A DNA stretch of 64,000 nucleotides from Chelydra serpentina (lineage: Eukaryota; Chordata; Testudines; Chelydridae), in assembly GCA_037349315.1 (NCBI GenBank), contig JBAIAC010000057.1:11501501-11565500 (forward strand), read 5' to 3'. The translations under genes were made by a program, and so were the position numbers. The notes beneath the pieces are model-generated. The model worked only from the letters and a program-made list of their open reading frames with translations. It was not told the DNA's origin and did no database searches. This document shows, in pieces, positions 1-11,935 of the stretch (positions are counted from its first letter, which is position 1; every line of letters begins with the position of its first letter).

Positions 1-3000
1 TAAAGGGCTTTGAAATATACTGAGGACAAGAGTTGGGTATTATCATAAGACTTCCCCCTCTCTTTCCCCACAGGAAGAGCCTCAGCATTTAACAGAACCC
101 CCTGCTCCAAACACTACACCTTTGGGTGAGCGACGAGGACCTGGGGAATCCAATCCCCGCTCGTTGGGGAAGGGCAGCTCCGGTTTCCCTCGGCACTTCT
201 GAAGGCTCAGTCAGGAGAGTGGCTATGCTGGCTCCAGGCTTGCTGCTGTGTGGGAGAAGGCTCTGGGGAACCCCTGGCTAAGGTTCCCTTCCTTTCGCTG
301 CAGTTCACCCCTGGGTGCTCCTGCCCGGCACGGCTCATCCCCGGGGCTCGTAACACTGCTTCACAAAAGAGAAGGGTTTTCCTTTGGCATGGATGAGATT
401 GCACCAAAACAGGCAGGTATGAAGCAAAACTTTCCTTGGGCAAGATACCGTCTCACGGCCACCTTTCAAAACCTTCCCCGCCATCCAAACCACACAGGCC
501 AAGCGCTGGGCCGTGCCACCCACACACTCAGCTGGTTCTTCAAGAACAGGGTCTGTTACATTTCCAGCAAAGTGCCGCTCACCTGCAAGCTGGTTTGCTC
601 TGTGCAGCTGCCTCCCTCCTTGGCTGGAGCACTATAAAAAGCCCTTGATGCAGATTCCCCAGTTTCTCTACTTTGCAGCTCATGCGCCCCCGAAACACTG
701 GAACAGTCACAGGCTCCAGAAGGGGGTTTTCAGAGGAACAGGGCCCCTGTTAGAACAGCCCTGGCTCATCTGCAGCGACTCCCGCAGACGGCAGCTTCCT
801 CCCGTCCCCACGCCCTGGAGCCAAGAGGGGATACAGAGCTGCTGAGCCAGACTCTCGCTATTCCTGGACCGATGCACCGCCAGCAGCGGATCCCCTCGGC
901 GTTCCCGTGAGACGTGCTTTCTAACGTAGCCTGCTAGAGACGCTCCTTAATGTACGGCAGGCAAACCAGTTGCTCGCTCCTGGACAGCGAGAGATGCCCA
1001 AGGAATGTCGGTATCTCCAGAGGACGCTACAGGGCAGGAAGCCTGGACCTCTGCCTTCCTTGGGGCGGGGAGAAAGAAATTCCTGGTGCTGACGCTACGT
1101 GGAACGGAACCGACCTAGTGGCCCTCCGGCGACCACATGCTCACACTCTTTCTGGGCACACAGCCCAGTACCACCCTGGGGACCACTTCCTTGCGAGCCA
1201 ATTGCCACGTCCTCCCATAGGCCCAGCGTGGCAGCCCCAGGCCCGCATGCAACGTGGGTCCTCAGCATTGCCAGCTCGCAGGATAGCGGATGTTTTGTTT
1301 AAAGCCGCAGGCAGCTCCTGGATAGGACTGATTGCCCGAGCAATTGAGATTGTGGAGGAAGTGACCTGAGTGCATCTTACAGGCTCAAAAAAGCCCCAAA
1401 CCACATGGCAAATAAAAAGCCTCCCCCCTCCCCTGCATTTATTATTAGTTTTGAAAATTGCGTGGTTTTGGTGGGGGAGCTCATGCTTTGTGAACTTTGG
1501 GGGTTTACACCGAGGGCACAAACTTGTATGAGCTAAAAGGGGGGTGTGGTTTAAATTACTCTGTCAGGCGGGGCGAGCAGGAGAACAAACGGCTTGAGGT
1601 TTGGAGGGGAGGGAGACGAGAAGAGGAGACTGGATCTGAAGGAGTGAGGTCTCGGAAGAAAGACACTTCTCTTGATCTCTCCTGCCGAGAGGGCCCAAGC
1701 ACGGCTCAGAGCCTGCTCTCTAGAAATGGGCGTTTCAGTCTCCCTTTGCAACTCAGCCGTGCAATAGCACGGCCCGGGCAAGGCGAGGAGACAGCGTCCC
1801 GCAAAGTGGTTTACCGCTAGCCCGGTTCTAGTTCCCGTTCAGGCCTCGTTAGCCCCGAGCGCCCCAGAGTTCAATTCCCGGCTCTGCCCTTGTCCTCGTC
1901 TGTGCGCCTACAATCTGCTTTGTGCTCTGGGGGCCAACAGGGTGAAGCTGTGCAGTGCAGCGGGAGTCCTGAGCACGGAGTTAACTTTTCTACAACGATC
2001 GTCCCCTTTGACTGGAACGAACGCCACAGCCCTTTTCCGAGGCATGTGACACAAGAGAACGGGTCTGTTACAGACGGCGCCCTTCCAACCCCACTAGTTG
2101 GGCAGGCAGGACAGCGCCAGACGCCAGAGCACAATAAAACCGTTGTCTTACCAAGACAAGCAGAGGGAGAAGGTGCCGCCGCATTGGGGCTCACCCGGGG
2201 TCCGATGGGCGCCCCATCAAAGTCCATGGAGGCGGATGGGGTCCTTACAGCTCAAGGCTGGACCATGGGAGCGAGAGCTGAGTTCCCCCCGCGCCAACAC
2301 ACCTAGGAGAGGAGCCGGTGACAGTCCCAGCCAGCGACGCCAGGCAGCAAAAAACTCCAGCGTTGACACGGCCCTGGAGCCCCCGAGAGCCCCAGCCCCC
2401 ATCCAGCCACAGAGCTCCCTCCACCACTGTGCTGTCTGTCACCCACTCATCCCCGGGTGAGCCAGGCACCCGAGACACGACTGCCGGGAGGGGCCAGGCA
2501 GTGCCGCTCCTGTTGGAACAATCATCCCCGGAGCCACCTCCCACCGCGGAAGGAGAAGGGGAATCATAATTACAGTCTGCGCCAAGATATGATGGTTAAA
2601 AATAACTCCCTTTCGGTGTAACCTTCCAGCGCCACCCACGCCCAGGAGGGCAAAGGGGAGACGCTCCCGGAGCCCTCTGCCAGGTGCAAGAGCCACGCTG
2701 CCCCTTTCCTCCATCCGTAGCTTTGCTTTGATCCCCTGGTCCGTCTCCCCTTTAATAGCCGAATTGTTGGACTCGGCGCCCTGGGAGGTTGGAGGCTGCC
2801 CGTTCCTCCCAGGACAAGAACAGCAGGGGCAGCGGCAGAGTTCAGCCGTGATGCCCAACGTCAAAGGGACCACGTCTGGGAGCTGAGCACCCCTCCCCGG
2901 CTCACTCAGCCCCTGGCGGCGCCAGGGGGTTGGCCAACAGGGGTTGCTTAGTGCTAACTGCGACGGCGGGTTCTGCGATAGGACTGGGCCCGGACTGGGC

Positions 3001-5030
3001 CCATAACGACCAAGAACAGTTACCTCCCCCCCCGGCTGGGCGGCTGCGGGTGTGAAATGAATCACAGGGCTCGGGTCAGTTCCCAGTGCACCGGTGTTCA
3101 CACCACGGGAACCTTCCCAGAGTTGGCAGGAATTAGCCACCTCCGCAGAGAAGCCAGGGCGGGACCCCTCTCCCCCTGCCGGGTGCTCACTTCAGATGGG
3201 AACTGAGTACACAGTGGCAGGGTGCAGTGTGTGAGGCGGCCTCCCCTGGTCTGGGGCTCACTGGAGCATTTCCCCCGGAGCATTTTCAGCCCATCAACAA
3301 TAAAGTCATCGAGAACAAGAGGCTGCCCGGGGAGGGCGTGACTGCCGTTCTCCAGCAGCAGGTCCCATCTCAGCCTTAAGCATCATATAGGGACCCTGGG
3401 GAGCTAGGCCTGGCTAGGCACGTCCTGGTAGTGGGGACTAAAGGGACGGCCCCCGAGCCGGAGGAAGGAGTCAGCAGGGAGGGCAGTGGGAGCTGGCCGG
3501 GAAGTGGGAGTCACGTCCTCCCCCATCTCAGAGACATGTTCAAGTCCCCCAGGCAAACCCCCAGGTGCAAGACTCAAAGCCAAGGGTGAGCAGCAGAGGC
3601 TTCCGTTACACTGCAAAACCCAGGCAGGGAGCGGAGCTGGAAGGCTCACGGCAACCTCGCCGCTAGGAGGAAGCGCCCACAGCACAGACAGGAGCCCGGT
3701 ACAGAGCCCCGGGCCTGGAGCGGACGGGCGAGGAGGGGCGAAGGCCCGGCGTGAGAGGGGCCGGGAGGTAGCGCGACGAGCCGCTGAGAGCGCGTGAGGG
3801 GATCGAGCCCCTCCTGGGAGCCGCAGGGGGAAGTAAAGAAAACAGAAGCCGGTGAACACCGACGTGGCTGGAGCCACTGAACGAGACCCACTAAGACCCC
3901 AGCCCGAGCGGCACGGGCGTCTATTTCTGGGCCCCTAGAGCTGGAGGGAAGGAAAGTGACCCGAACGCCCGAGGAAGCTTCCAGGTGCAGAGCGGGGCAA
4001 GCAGGAAGTTCAGTTGGGAAGCGAGGGAAACCGCACCCCTGGCGCTGGTTCTCCGGCAGGCACTAGCCCGATGCTGCCAGGTTCAGTTCCCAACGCAGCA
4101 GGGGGAGTGGAAATCGCCCACCTCGTTCCGTACAGTTCGTCGCCCCTCCCACTTTGAACAAAGCATCCTTGGGCCCTACACTTAACAGCATTTCCTTACT
4201 GGTCAGGCCCCAGCGCCAGCCCCCTTGCCCCACAGCCAAATCCCAACCTCCAGCGAGCTCACTAGGATGAACGTTTCGGGAATCAGCTCCGTGATTTCAG
4301 GCTCGCTCTTTGCTCCCCCAAGTAGCCCCACTCACTGGCTTCAGCAGCGCTGCTCCCGGGAGTGAGGGTCACCAGTCCACAGGATCTTGTGCTGGTCTTT
4401 CCAATCATCTCTTCCGAGTCTTTCCGCCGAGAAGTTAGGAACAGAAGAGACCTCCCAGACCTGGTGCTGGATTGCTCCCTGCTGCCTGCATTTCCCGGGG
4501 CTTCATCTAGTCCAGCCGCATGTGACTCAAGCAATGGGGCAGAGTCTTCTGCAGCCCGTCGGAGCTCACTGATCGGATGTTTTGGCTGGTATCCAACCTA
4601 GCTCAATCTCCCCTGCTAATCTCAGCGACGCCTCCTCGCCCTAAATAATGCCTCTGCCCCCTTGGCTTTTGCACCCGTCCGTCAGCTACTGCCCCGCCCC
4701 TTTTTCCATCATCATTAGCCCGCTTCCATTTCTTCCCGTGGATAAAAAGTTCAGTTGCCGAGCCCAGAGGGAAATAAAATGGCCAAAGTGGGGGATAAGG
4801 ACGGGGGTCTTTATGGGGTTTTCTCCACAGAAACAAATCCTGTTTAACTGCTCACTGCCCATTATTATCCCTTGGGCTGCCACTTTCTTGGCTTCCTCCC
4901 TCGGGATAAAGTCTGTGTGTCATGACAATTGCGATATTTGTAGCTCATGTGACATCTGCATACCCCAATGCAGTGTCACCTTGCGATGAAATTCCTGTTA
5001 GCCTCCAAACTAACGGGGGACTATTAATCA
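1..5030. other. Unassigned unique sequence
   Basis: Fairly GC-rich DNA with several chance ORFs, the longest 233 codons on the minus strand at 2439-3140. None has a recognisable domain or a convincing exon context. I recognise no repeat family here. It could be intergenic, or an intron of a minus-strand gene starting in the CpG island. Confidence 0.4.
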
Positions 5031-5039
5031 ATCACGGTT

Positions 5040-5190
5040 ACGTAGATTTCCTCCAGCGCCTTTCACACAAGGCTCTAACGGGCTTTACAAGTGCAAACAT
5101 GAACTCATTAACCGCCAGAGCCTGGGAAATAGAAAAGCATTATCCCCATTTCACAGAAAGGTAAGCTGAGCCACAGAGAGTTGGGAGTAG
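5040..5190 (-). mobile_element. MIR-like SINE fragment
   Basis: Contains TATCCCCATTTCACAGAAAGGTAAGCTGAG-like order of motifs (ATTATCCCCATTTCACAG, then GAGCCACAGAGAG). This is the complement of the MIR segment TCTGTGCCTCAGTTTCC...ATGGGGATAAT. Diverged and partial. Confidence 0.5.
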
Positions 5191-5374
5191 GACTCAGGCG
5201 TACCGGTGGCCAGTCCCCTGGCCTAATCATGGGGCTCTGCCTTTTTCTGGATGTCTGCCAAGCCTGGAGAGAGCAGGACAGATCTCCTCAAATCTGGCAC
5301 CATCCGATATCAGTCAGGACTTACGGCCACTCAACTCCCCACGCAGGAGCCAGGAAGAGGGTTAGCGCCCACTG

Positions 5375-5404
5375 CAGGCTAGCAGTACCGGCTAGCAGTA
5401 CCGG
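5375..5404. repeat. Short tandem duplication, 13-bp unit
   Basis: GCTAGCAGTACCG occurs twice in direct tandem, followed by GCTG. A local duplication with no sign of function. Confidence 0.8.
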
Positions 5405-5850
5405 CTGTCTTCCTTCAGGGTGACGCAGGCAACGGCTACTAGCCCTGGAGGGCTTCGAAACGTAATTGCACAGAGGCATTCGATGCCGAAAGGGCCCACG
5501 TGCATCAAACACGCTGCAAGACATTGGGAGCCTGGTGCCCAGGGCTGTCCTAAATCAGCGTGTATCTGGGCCTGATCTGGTGTGGTGCTGAGTGCTCTCA
5601 ATGCCAGTGGGGGATGGAGGACCTGATGCCAATCTCTTGAAATAGGGCCTTAAAAACCCACCTACCTCAGCCCCTGCTGGAGAACAGCCTCCGCAAGGGT
5701 CCTGCAGCCAGAAAGGGGGTGACACTGGCGCCGCAGTCTGCCAGCGTGTCCTGAGCACCCCTATTTTCTCCCGCTGCTGGGTCATTTCAGCAGCTGTGAC
5801 CCCAGTCTGTCCCACACAGGAGAGGCCCATGCGTGGGAAGTTTTTCACTC

Positions 5851-5947
5851 CATGCATCTGATGGGTTCTAGCCCATGAAAGCTTATGCCCAAATAAATGG
5901 GTTCGTCTAAGGTGCCACGAGGACTCCCCGTTGTTTTTGCTGATCCC
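5851..5947 (+). mobile_element. Interspersed repeat with hammerhead-like core, copy 1
   Basis: Begins GCATCTGATGGG, then CCCATGAAAGCTTATGCCC, then AAATAAATGGG, GGTGCCACGAGGACTCC and GTTGTTTTTGCTGAT. The same order of motifs occurs at 7006-7129 and 59356-59485. I recognise it as a repeat common in turtle and crocodilian DNA. A Penelope-like-element origin is my inference. This copy lacks four bases inside the CTGATGAAGTGGG segment. Confidence 0.7.
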
Positions 5948-6258
5948 CTTTCAGGCGATGGCTTTGGAACAGGGCTTGCAGCTCTGAGAATCAGAGCTCG
6001 GCAGCTAAAATATCACAGCGTTGTTCATGCATCAAGGTGTAGGTCTCCGCGCCGAAGTTGCCCCGGACTCCCGGACACATCGGCTCCTTCCAACCCTGCA
6101 GCCGCTAACCAGTCCCTGAATATTTTGCTGACCCAGGCAGCGGTGGCATAGCCAGGTTTAGAGCACAGGGGGAGCGGAGCTAAAAAAAGGCGCCGGGAGC
6201 AAAAAGCGTCACTGCACTGTACTGTAAACGTCAAGTAAGGGCCCGCAGCCTAAAGGAG

Positions 6259-6375
6259 TTTGCTTTGGGAGGGAGCATGGTCTGGTGGCTAGAGCAGGAG
6301 ACAGGGAAATCAGGACTTCGGGGTTCTGTCGCCGATTCACTCTAGGATCATACGCAAGTCACTCATGGCCTGATT
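6259..6375 (+). mobile_element. MIR-like SINE fragment
   Basis: Carries the MIR order: GCATGGTCTGGTGGCTAGAG, then CAGGACTTCGGGGTTCTGTC, then CGCAAGTCACTCATGGCC. This corresponds to the tRNA-derived head and the start of the core. Diverged. Confidence 0.55.
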
Positions 6376-7005
6376 TTCGCAGGCGCTCATCAGACTCTCA
6401 GCCAGGATGAAGGGAACAGACACACTGGAGCAGGCAGGGACGGGTAGGAAAGAACCAAACAGCAGAGTGACCCAGAAAAATCAGAGCTGTGGACAAGGCA
6501 GGCAGTGGAGGGGAGCCTGGGTTCTATACAGGAAAAGCTTTACTCCCAGGGAGCATGACCGTGTCTTCCTGGATTGTTCCCAGCAGTCAATTCACCCTGG
6601 CTTCTTTGGGGTTTATACTGACTACCCCTAACACAGCATCCAGCTGATTGCTAATGACAAAGCCTGCTTGAGGCAGATTTGCTCTGCTAATTACGCTAAT
6701 CACCATGGCTGGGAACTGAACCACAATCTGTCACAGGCGGGTCAAGCCAGCTAGACGGCCACCTAGCTCCTGACAGGCTTCTCAGAAAGGGTTTCTCATC
6801 TAGTTGTCTCTACTCTGGCCCACTGCACAGCATGGGCTCAGACTGCACTTCTCTGGGCAGGTTCTGAAAGGACCCCTGCATGGCTCATGGTTTTAATGAA
6901 CACAACGCAAACGATGAATAAATCCTAACTCAGGAGAACAGTATAGTCACCCGGAGCTTAGAACGGGATTTTTTTTAGCTCCTTCACCTAACTGAAGGGG
7001 CCCTG

Positions 7006-7129
7006 CCTCTGAAGAAGTGGAGTTTTTACCCATGAAAGCTTATGCCCAGATAAATCCATCAGTTTTTAAGGTGCCCCCAGACTCCTCGTTGTTTTTGTGG
7101 ATACAGACTAACCCGGCGACCCTCTGATA
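7006..7129 (+). mobile_element. Interspersed repeat with hammerhead-like core, copy 2
   Basis: CTGAAGAAGTGG at 7009-7020 is followed by CCCATGAAAGCTTATGCCCA, GATAAATC, then ACTCCTCGTTGTTTTTGTGG and ATACAGACTAACCCGGCGAC. The 3' end ATACAGACTAAC[AC]CGGC is shared with the copy at 59356-59485. Confidence 0.75.
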
Positions 7130-8072
7130 CTTGATGAAGGGGACAGAGTGGGCAAATAGCGGCATTTCCTCTACAAATGCCTACCCACGGGGAGCGGCAC
7201 AGAGGTCTCAGCGTTGCAGAGAGAGGGAAAGGTGCATACGAACGTATTTAGCAAGCGATCCAGCAAAACGAAGTCACAGGAGAAAACCCCCATGGGCTGC
7301 GATTTGCAAGGAGTTGGCTGGGTGCTCAGCTCCCGTTGGCTTTGGCCCCTTAGGCGTCTCAATTCCAGCAATAGAGGCGGAGAGGAAGGTTAAGCTGCTC
7401 TATGGGGCAAGTAAGTTATTGAAGGTTCATAGCTGGGGGAGAGATACCGAAGGGGGTGGATTTCTCCCCCAGTGCAGCCAAGGCCACAGAAGAGGATTTA
7501 TAAGCCAGGCTGGTATTACTCAATAGCATCTTGAACACACACGGCTCCCTCTCCACCTCTTACCCCAGCTCCGCTGTGACTGTCCATGCAAAGTCCCTGC
7601 CATTGGCAGCTCCATGACATCGTTCCTTTAAACAGCTGCGTTTGGAATATGGGGACAGACCCTGGCCCAGGGGGTCTCACCCCAGCACAGACACACGGCC
7701 CAGCTCCAATGAAACGCTGCAGACACTGTTGCATTCCCCCCAGCCCTGCCACACACCTCTTGGCTTCAGAGGCTGCAGATCTATGAACAGGAGTTTAACC
7801 CGCCTTCAGGTCAATGCAGGAGACACTTGGATTCTAGCCTCAGCAGCCCGATTCCCTCCCTATCCGTTCCTGACCCTCTGGACACACGAGGAAGCTGCAT
7901 GAAAATTGATCCTGCGGTTTCTGTGCAGAGGGCAGGAGGGAGTCTCTTTCCACAGCAGTTCTGGGATTGAAAATCTCCAACAGCCCCCTAGCCACCGACT
8001 AGATCAACCCCCCTAGATCCTCTGTCTACCTTCTAAGCCAGCATGCAAACACTGGGGGATTTGCCCTGGGGG

Positions 8073-8194
8073 TAGGGTGACCAGATGTTCCGATTTTATA
8101 GGGACAGTCCCGATATTTGGGGCTTTTTCTTATATAGGCTCCTATTACCCCCCACCCTGTGCGGAGTTTTCACACTTGCTGTCTGGTCACCCTA
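8073..8194. mobile_element. Tc1/mariner-type MITE, copy 1
   Basis: A 122-bp element with inverted ends TAGGGTGACCAGA and TCTGGTCACCCTA; the outer TA at each end fits a TA target duplication. The inside has GGGACAGTCCCGATATTTGG and CTTATATAGGCTCCTATTAC. The same ends and centre recur in the opposite orientation at 38141-38264. It is far too short to encode a transposase. Confidence 0.85.
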
Positions 8195-8459
8195 CCTGGG
8201 GGAGCCGAGAGAAGTAACTAGCCTTCCCGCTGTAATTTGCACGTAGTTTATGAGACCAAGGTTGGGGTGTGTGTTTGTGTGTTTTCCCTCCCACACCCAC
8301 CCACAACACAGTTCTAGGGATTTCACTGACTGACCCAGTGGAGTCTGTCCAGGAAGTTTCTCGCTGTGGGGAGGAGGAGGTTTGGTTTGATTTGACCCCC
8401 CCCCCCCCCATTGACAAGAACTGTTGGGTTTTTGAATCGTGCTCACACCCGCTGAAGTC

Positions 8460-9550
8460 ACTCACCGACCAGCTGCGGCGGAGCCACCCCCAGCGCGCCG
8501 GGGCCGGGGCCGGGGCTCTCCCCACGCGAAGCGTCTCCGAAGCCGGGGGCGGGGGGGGGGGGGTCTCTCTCCCGGGCGGACGAGCGGAGAAGCTGCCAAT
8601 CGCTGCTCCAGGGGCAGCTGCGGGACACCGGAGGCCGGGGGCGAGCGGGCTGGTGGCCCCAGGAGCGGCGGGCTCCGCGGAGAAGTTTCTGCGCTCTCAG
8701 GGAGGCCGGACGAAGGCAGCAAACGCGGACGCGCGGGCAGAGGGTTTCGCCGCGGCCCAGGCACTCGCCCGCCCGGGCCGGCTCGGCCACTTTCGGGGCG
8801 CCAGGCTGGGCCGAGTCCTGCCGGCGAAGTGCGGCGGGGCCCCTGGGGGGGGCGCCAGGGATGCTCAGCCCACCCGGGGGCGGGTCACTTGTCTCCAGCC
8901 GGCGGGAAGGGGCCGGCAGCGCCCGGCCCAGGGGGTGGCCCCGGGTCCCTCACTCCGCAGCCAGGTGCCCCCGGGAGCCGGAGCGCCCGGCCCCCTCCGG
9001 GCGGTTACCCCCTCGCTGCCCCCGGCGGCAGCCGCTCCAGCCCCCGGGGCCGAGGCTCCATGCTCTTCCTCCTAGAGGCGCCTCCGACGGCGGGGCGCAG
9101 CGCACCCAGCCCGGGCGCACGGTTCCATCCTCTCCGCCCGGCTGCGTCCGTGTGTGGGGCGGCTGCTCCCGGGCGAGGGCGTCTCGGCGCCCCCCACCCT
9201 GCCCGCGATCTCCTCCCCTTAATCCTCCGCTGTAAACCCCGGCTTCCCTCCTCCTCTTCCTTGTCTCCCGCTGTTCTTCCCTCGGGCGCACACAGTCCCT
9301 CGCCCGCTTCCCCCCTCGCTGGTCTCAGGTTTCTCTCCAGCCTCCCCGCGCGGCCCTGCTGCGTTTGGAGAGTTCTTCGGGGGGGGTTCGTTTCTTTTCT
9401 TTTCTTTAAAAAAATATTGCCACATCTGCACCGTAAAGTGACAGAAATAATTTTTTTAAAGACCCCCCCCCAGTCGCTTTGCAAGATAGTCTCTGATTTC
9501 CCCGCAGCGGGCTTTATAAGGAGGGGGGGGGGGAACTAGAGCGCCCTTTT
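8460..9550. promoter_or_regulatory. CpG island, probable promoter of an unidentified gene
   Basis: A block of about 1.1 kb very rich in C, G and CpG, in strong contrast to the rest of the window. It has GC-box-like GGGCGG and CCGCCC motifs, and poly-C and poly-G runs near 8397-8410 and 8547-8560. At its left edge a minus-strand splice-donor match GTCG|GTGAGT falls at 8466/8465. At its right edge a plus-strand TATA-like TTTATAAG lies at 9513-9520, with a donor match AAG|GTGAGT at 9695/9696. Open frames through the island (up to 366 codons) are what GC-rich DNA gives by chance and show no domain. CpG islands in vertebrates usually mark promoters. The gene and its direction are unknown. Confidence 0.75.
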
Positions 9551-9695
9551 TGGCTGACACTCGGCTGTGGCCTGGTTGTTAGCACAGGCGTGGGGGGTGG
9601 TAATTAACTTTCCGCGTGGGAACCGTTTTAAAAATAGAGCGAGGCAGGTGGGAAGGGCTGAGGACATTCTCCCCTCGGATTCTAACAAGTTGAAG
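9545..9695 (+). other. Candidate non-coding first exon, plus strand
   Basis: If the TATA-like box at 9513-9520 is used, transcription would start near 9545. The stretch to the AAG|GTGAGT donor at 9695 contains no ATG, as expected of a 5' UTR exon. No downstream coding exon was recognised, so this is a prediction from signals only. Confidence 0.2.
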
Positions 9696-10039
9696 GTGAG
9701 TCAAAGGGGGATAAAAGGGAAAAGCGCTCTGGAGTCTTGCCAGCTGGGAAGAGGCTGTAAAATTTCCGCTCGCACTTTTGCCCACTTGGCTACCACGGTC
9801 TAGGAGGAGGGAGAGCGGAATCCAGCTGGGAACGGAGGCTTCTTTAACTTGTTTTATGGAATAATGATGAGTAATTGTGAATGTCAACCCAAAGTCTGGT
9901 CATGAGAAAGTAGCAGTTGCATTACTGTATATTGACTTGTTTTAATTGTACTGTAGACTTTCACTCCCCTTTGATTGGCTGATGACCAGTGGTGGTCCCT
10001 GGGAACTCCGTGCAGGCGGCAGGGGGCAACAGAGGAAGG

Positions 10040-10215
10040 TTGCATGGTCTTGTGGTTAACGCACTGGGCTGGGATTCAGGAGCTGTGACTCCAATTCCCA
10101 GCTCTGCTACAGACTTTCTCTCTGTGTGGCCTCGGGCACATCACTTGATCTTGCTGACTGTAAAATCGCAGTTATGAGTCTTCCTCCCAGGGATGGTGTG
10201 AGAACAGATCCATAA
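10040..10215 (+). mobile_element. MIR-like SINE
   Basis: The order TGGTTAACGCACTGGGCTGG, then CCAATTCCCAGCTCTGCTAC, then GTGTGGCCTCGGGCACATCA, then CTGTAAAATCG follows MIR from its tRNA-like head into the core. This is one of the better preserved copies in the window. Confidence 0.7.
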
Positions 10216-11054
10216 ATATCTGAGCAGACTGGATACTAACCTGAGAGGCCAATAGAGAGAGATCCTCCTGATTTGAAAGCTCACTTTCCTACCCAGAAGC
10301 TAAGGAAGTCTCCCACAGCTGCCAGCAGTACAGGGCCTATGACACATAGTGGAACAGTTCTATGTAGTTTTTTTCCCAGCAGAGGGCAGTGGGGCACAGA
10401 CAGACTTGCTATTTCATTATCAGCTCTCTTTACCTTCTGCCTCCCAAATGTACCTCTTCTAGGTGAATTTATCATTCACCATGAAAGGCCGCTGCACTAA
10501 ATGCATTGTCACTTTTGGGGACTAACATACTTGGACAAGGGCCTGGGGGGGATATTTAAATTAAGGTCTCAAGGCATGTCCCATGTTGGCTAATGATGAA
10601 AAGTAAAGATTTTTTAAAACAGTGTCAAATATGCTGGTGTGTGTATTTTTTCCTCCATCTTCTCCACCGCTCCTCTGGTCCTACAATCAGTAGCAAGATA
10701 TACAGGAAGAGTGGACCTAAAAATAACAAATCTCTCTCTCTCTCTCAGGAATGAGCCATGTCCATCAGTTTCAAGGAGCCAAATTCCTGTTGACCTGTAG
10801 CGGGCAAAAACCTGTTAATCAATCCTTTCATTAAAACATGGCTGGACCTTGCCCTTCCCCCACTCAGTTTCGGGATCAAACCCCCCAGTCCATGTGCGTA
10901 ACATCAATGGCAGGTTTGATGAAGTCAGGGCTGCAGGATTTGGTGCCCTGGGGCATGGTATGTCTGCTTTGGGAGATACAGGGCTCGGTTCACCAGCGAC
11001 TTACATTGCATGCCATCCTGTTGTATGGGGCACCTGCCCATTTGTTTATAGTGG

Positions 11055-11240
11055 TCCAGGGAGTAGAGCAGGAGTCTAGGGTCAGGACTCCTGGGTTCTC
11101 TTCCCAGCTCTTCCATTGACATGCTGTATGGCCTTGTGCAAACCACTTTGGTTTTCTCCCATTACCTCCCTCCTGGGGATGTTGCAAGGCTTAATTCAAG
11201 GGGTGTTTGGAAAGCACTTTGGAGGTCCTTGGCGGAGAAG
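11055..11240 (+). mobile_element. MIR-like SINE
   Basis: AGGACTCCTGGGTTCTCTTC, CCAGCTCTTCCATTGAC and TGGCCTTGTGCAAACCACTT follow the MIR head and core. GGGATGTTGCAAGGCTTAAT matches the MIR 3' half. Confidence 0.65.
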
Positions 11241-11799
11241 GGTTATTAAGACACGTTTTAGATGGCTAGCTCCACCCTTGAATCAGAAAGCTGCATGGCT
11301 GAGCCCCTGCAAGGAGGAAAGTTAGCAAAGAAACACCACGGATTCATTGTTCCTGACCTTGCTTTTCCCAACACTTAGCACCACACTAAAGCCCCATGCA
11401 TGAGCATCTGAGTCTGGCTCCATACGCCCAGAAAAAAGAATTCTTTAAAGAAAGATCTTTGATTTATATTCAGGGTCTACACCTGGGCCAGTTCCTCCTT
11501 CCCCAATAGATCTGAAGCTGGATTTTTCAGCAGTGCTGAGCCCCTGCTGCGTCTCTTGTCTGCTCTGGGAGCTGGGTGTCTTCTGATTTACCTCCCTCGG
11601 TGTGGGTGAGCAGGCACCAGCTGTGTGAATGGTTCTGGTCCATGACAGCCCAGTTCAGGAGTCAGTCTGCTGAACCCACAGCAGAGGGGAGATGATTCAT
11701 TAGGTGCCCATGGGATGCTGTCGGAAGTTCCCTGCTAGGATGTTATCCCAGGTTCCTCCTGCTTTGCAAATAAACATCACCTTGACCTTTGCTCTACAT

Positions 11800-11935
11800 G
11801 ACACCCAGCATGGTAGCAGAGGGAGGAGAGGCAGATCTCCACTCCAATTTCAGCTCTGCCGCTGCCTGGCTGTGCGACCCTCTGCAATCGCTCTGTGCCT
11901 CACTTTCCCCATCCATGGAATAGGTTTTCCTACAT
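11800..11935 (+). mobile_element. MIR-like SINE
   Basis: Recognised from CAATTTCAGCTCTGCCGCTG, TGGCTGTGCGACCCTCTGCA and CTCTGTGCCTCACTTTCCCC, in MIR order. Confidence 0.6.

Larger units (their letters stand above)
5190..8072. other. Intergenic or intronic stretch with scattered repeats
   Basis: Apart from the two hammerhead-like repeat copies and one MIR-like SINE, the sequence looks unique. No coding exon is seen. ORFs such as 7131-7526 (plus) overlap repeat tails and have no recognisable product. Confidence 0.4.

Noticed and set aside
2439..3140. 233-codon minus-strand ORF
   Set aside because: No recognisable domain, low-complexity composition, no splice or promoter context. Stop codons are rare in this GC-rich stretch, so a frame of this size is expected by chance.
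8439..9539. 366-codon plus-strand open frame across the CpG island, with shorter frames on both strands
   Set aside because: Proline/glycine/arginine-rich chance translation of CpG-rich DNA, open in several frames at once, with no domain and no conserved motif.
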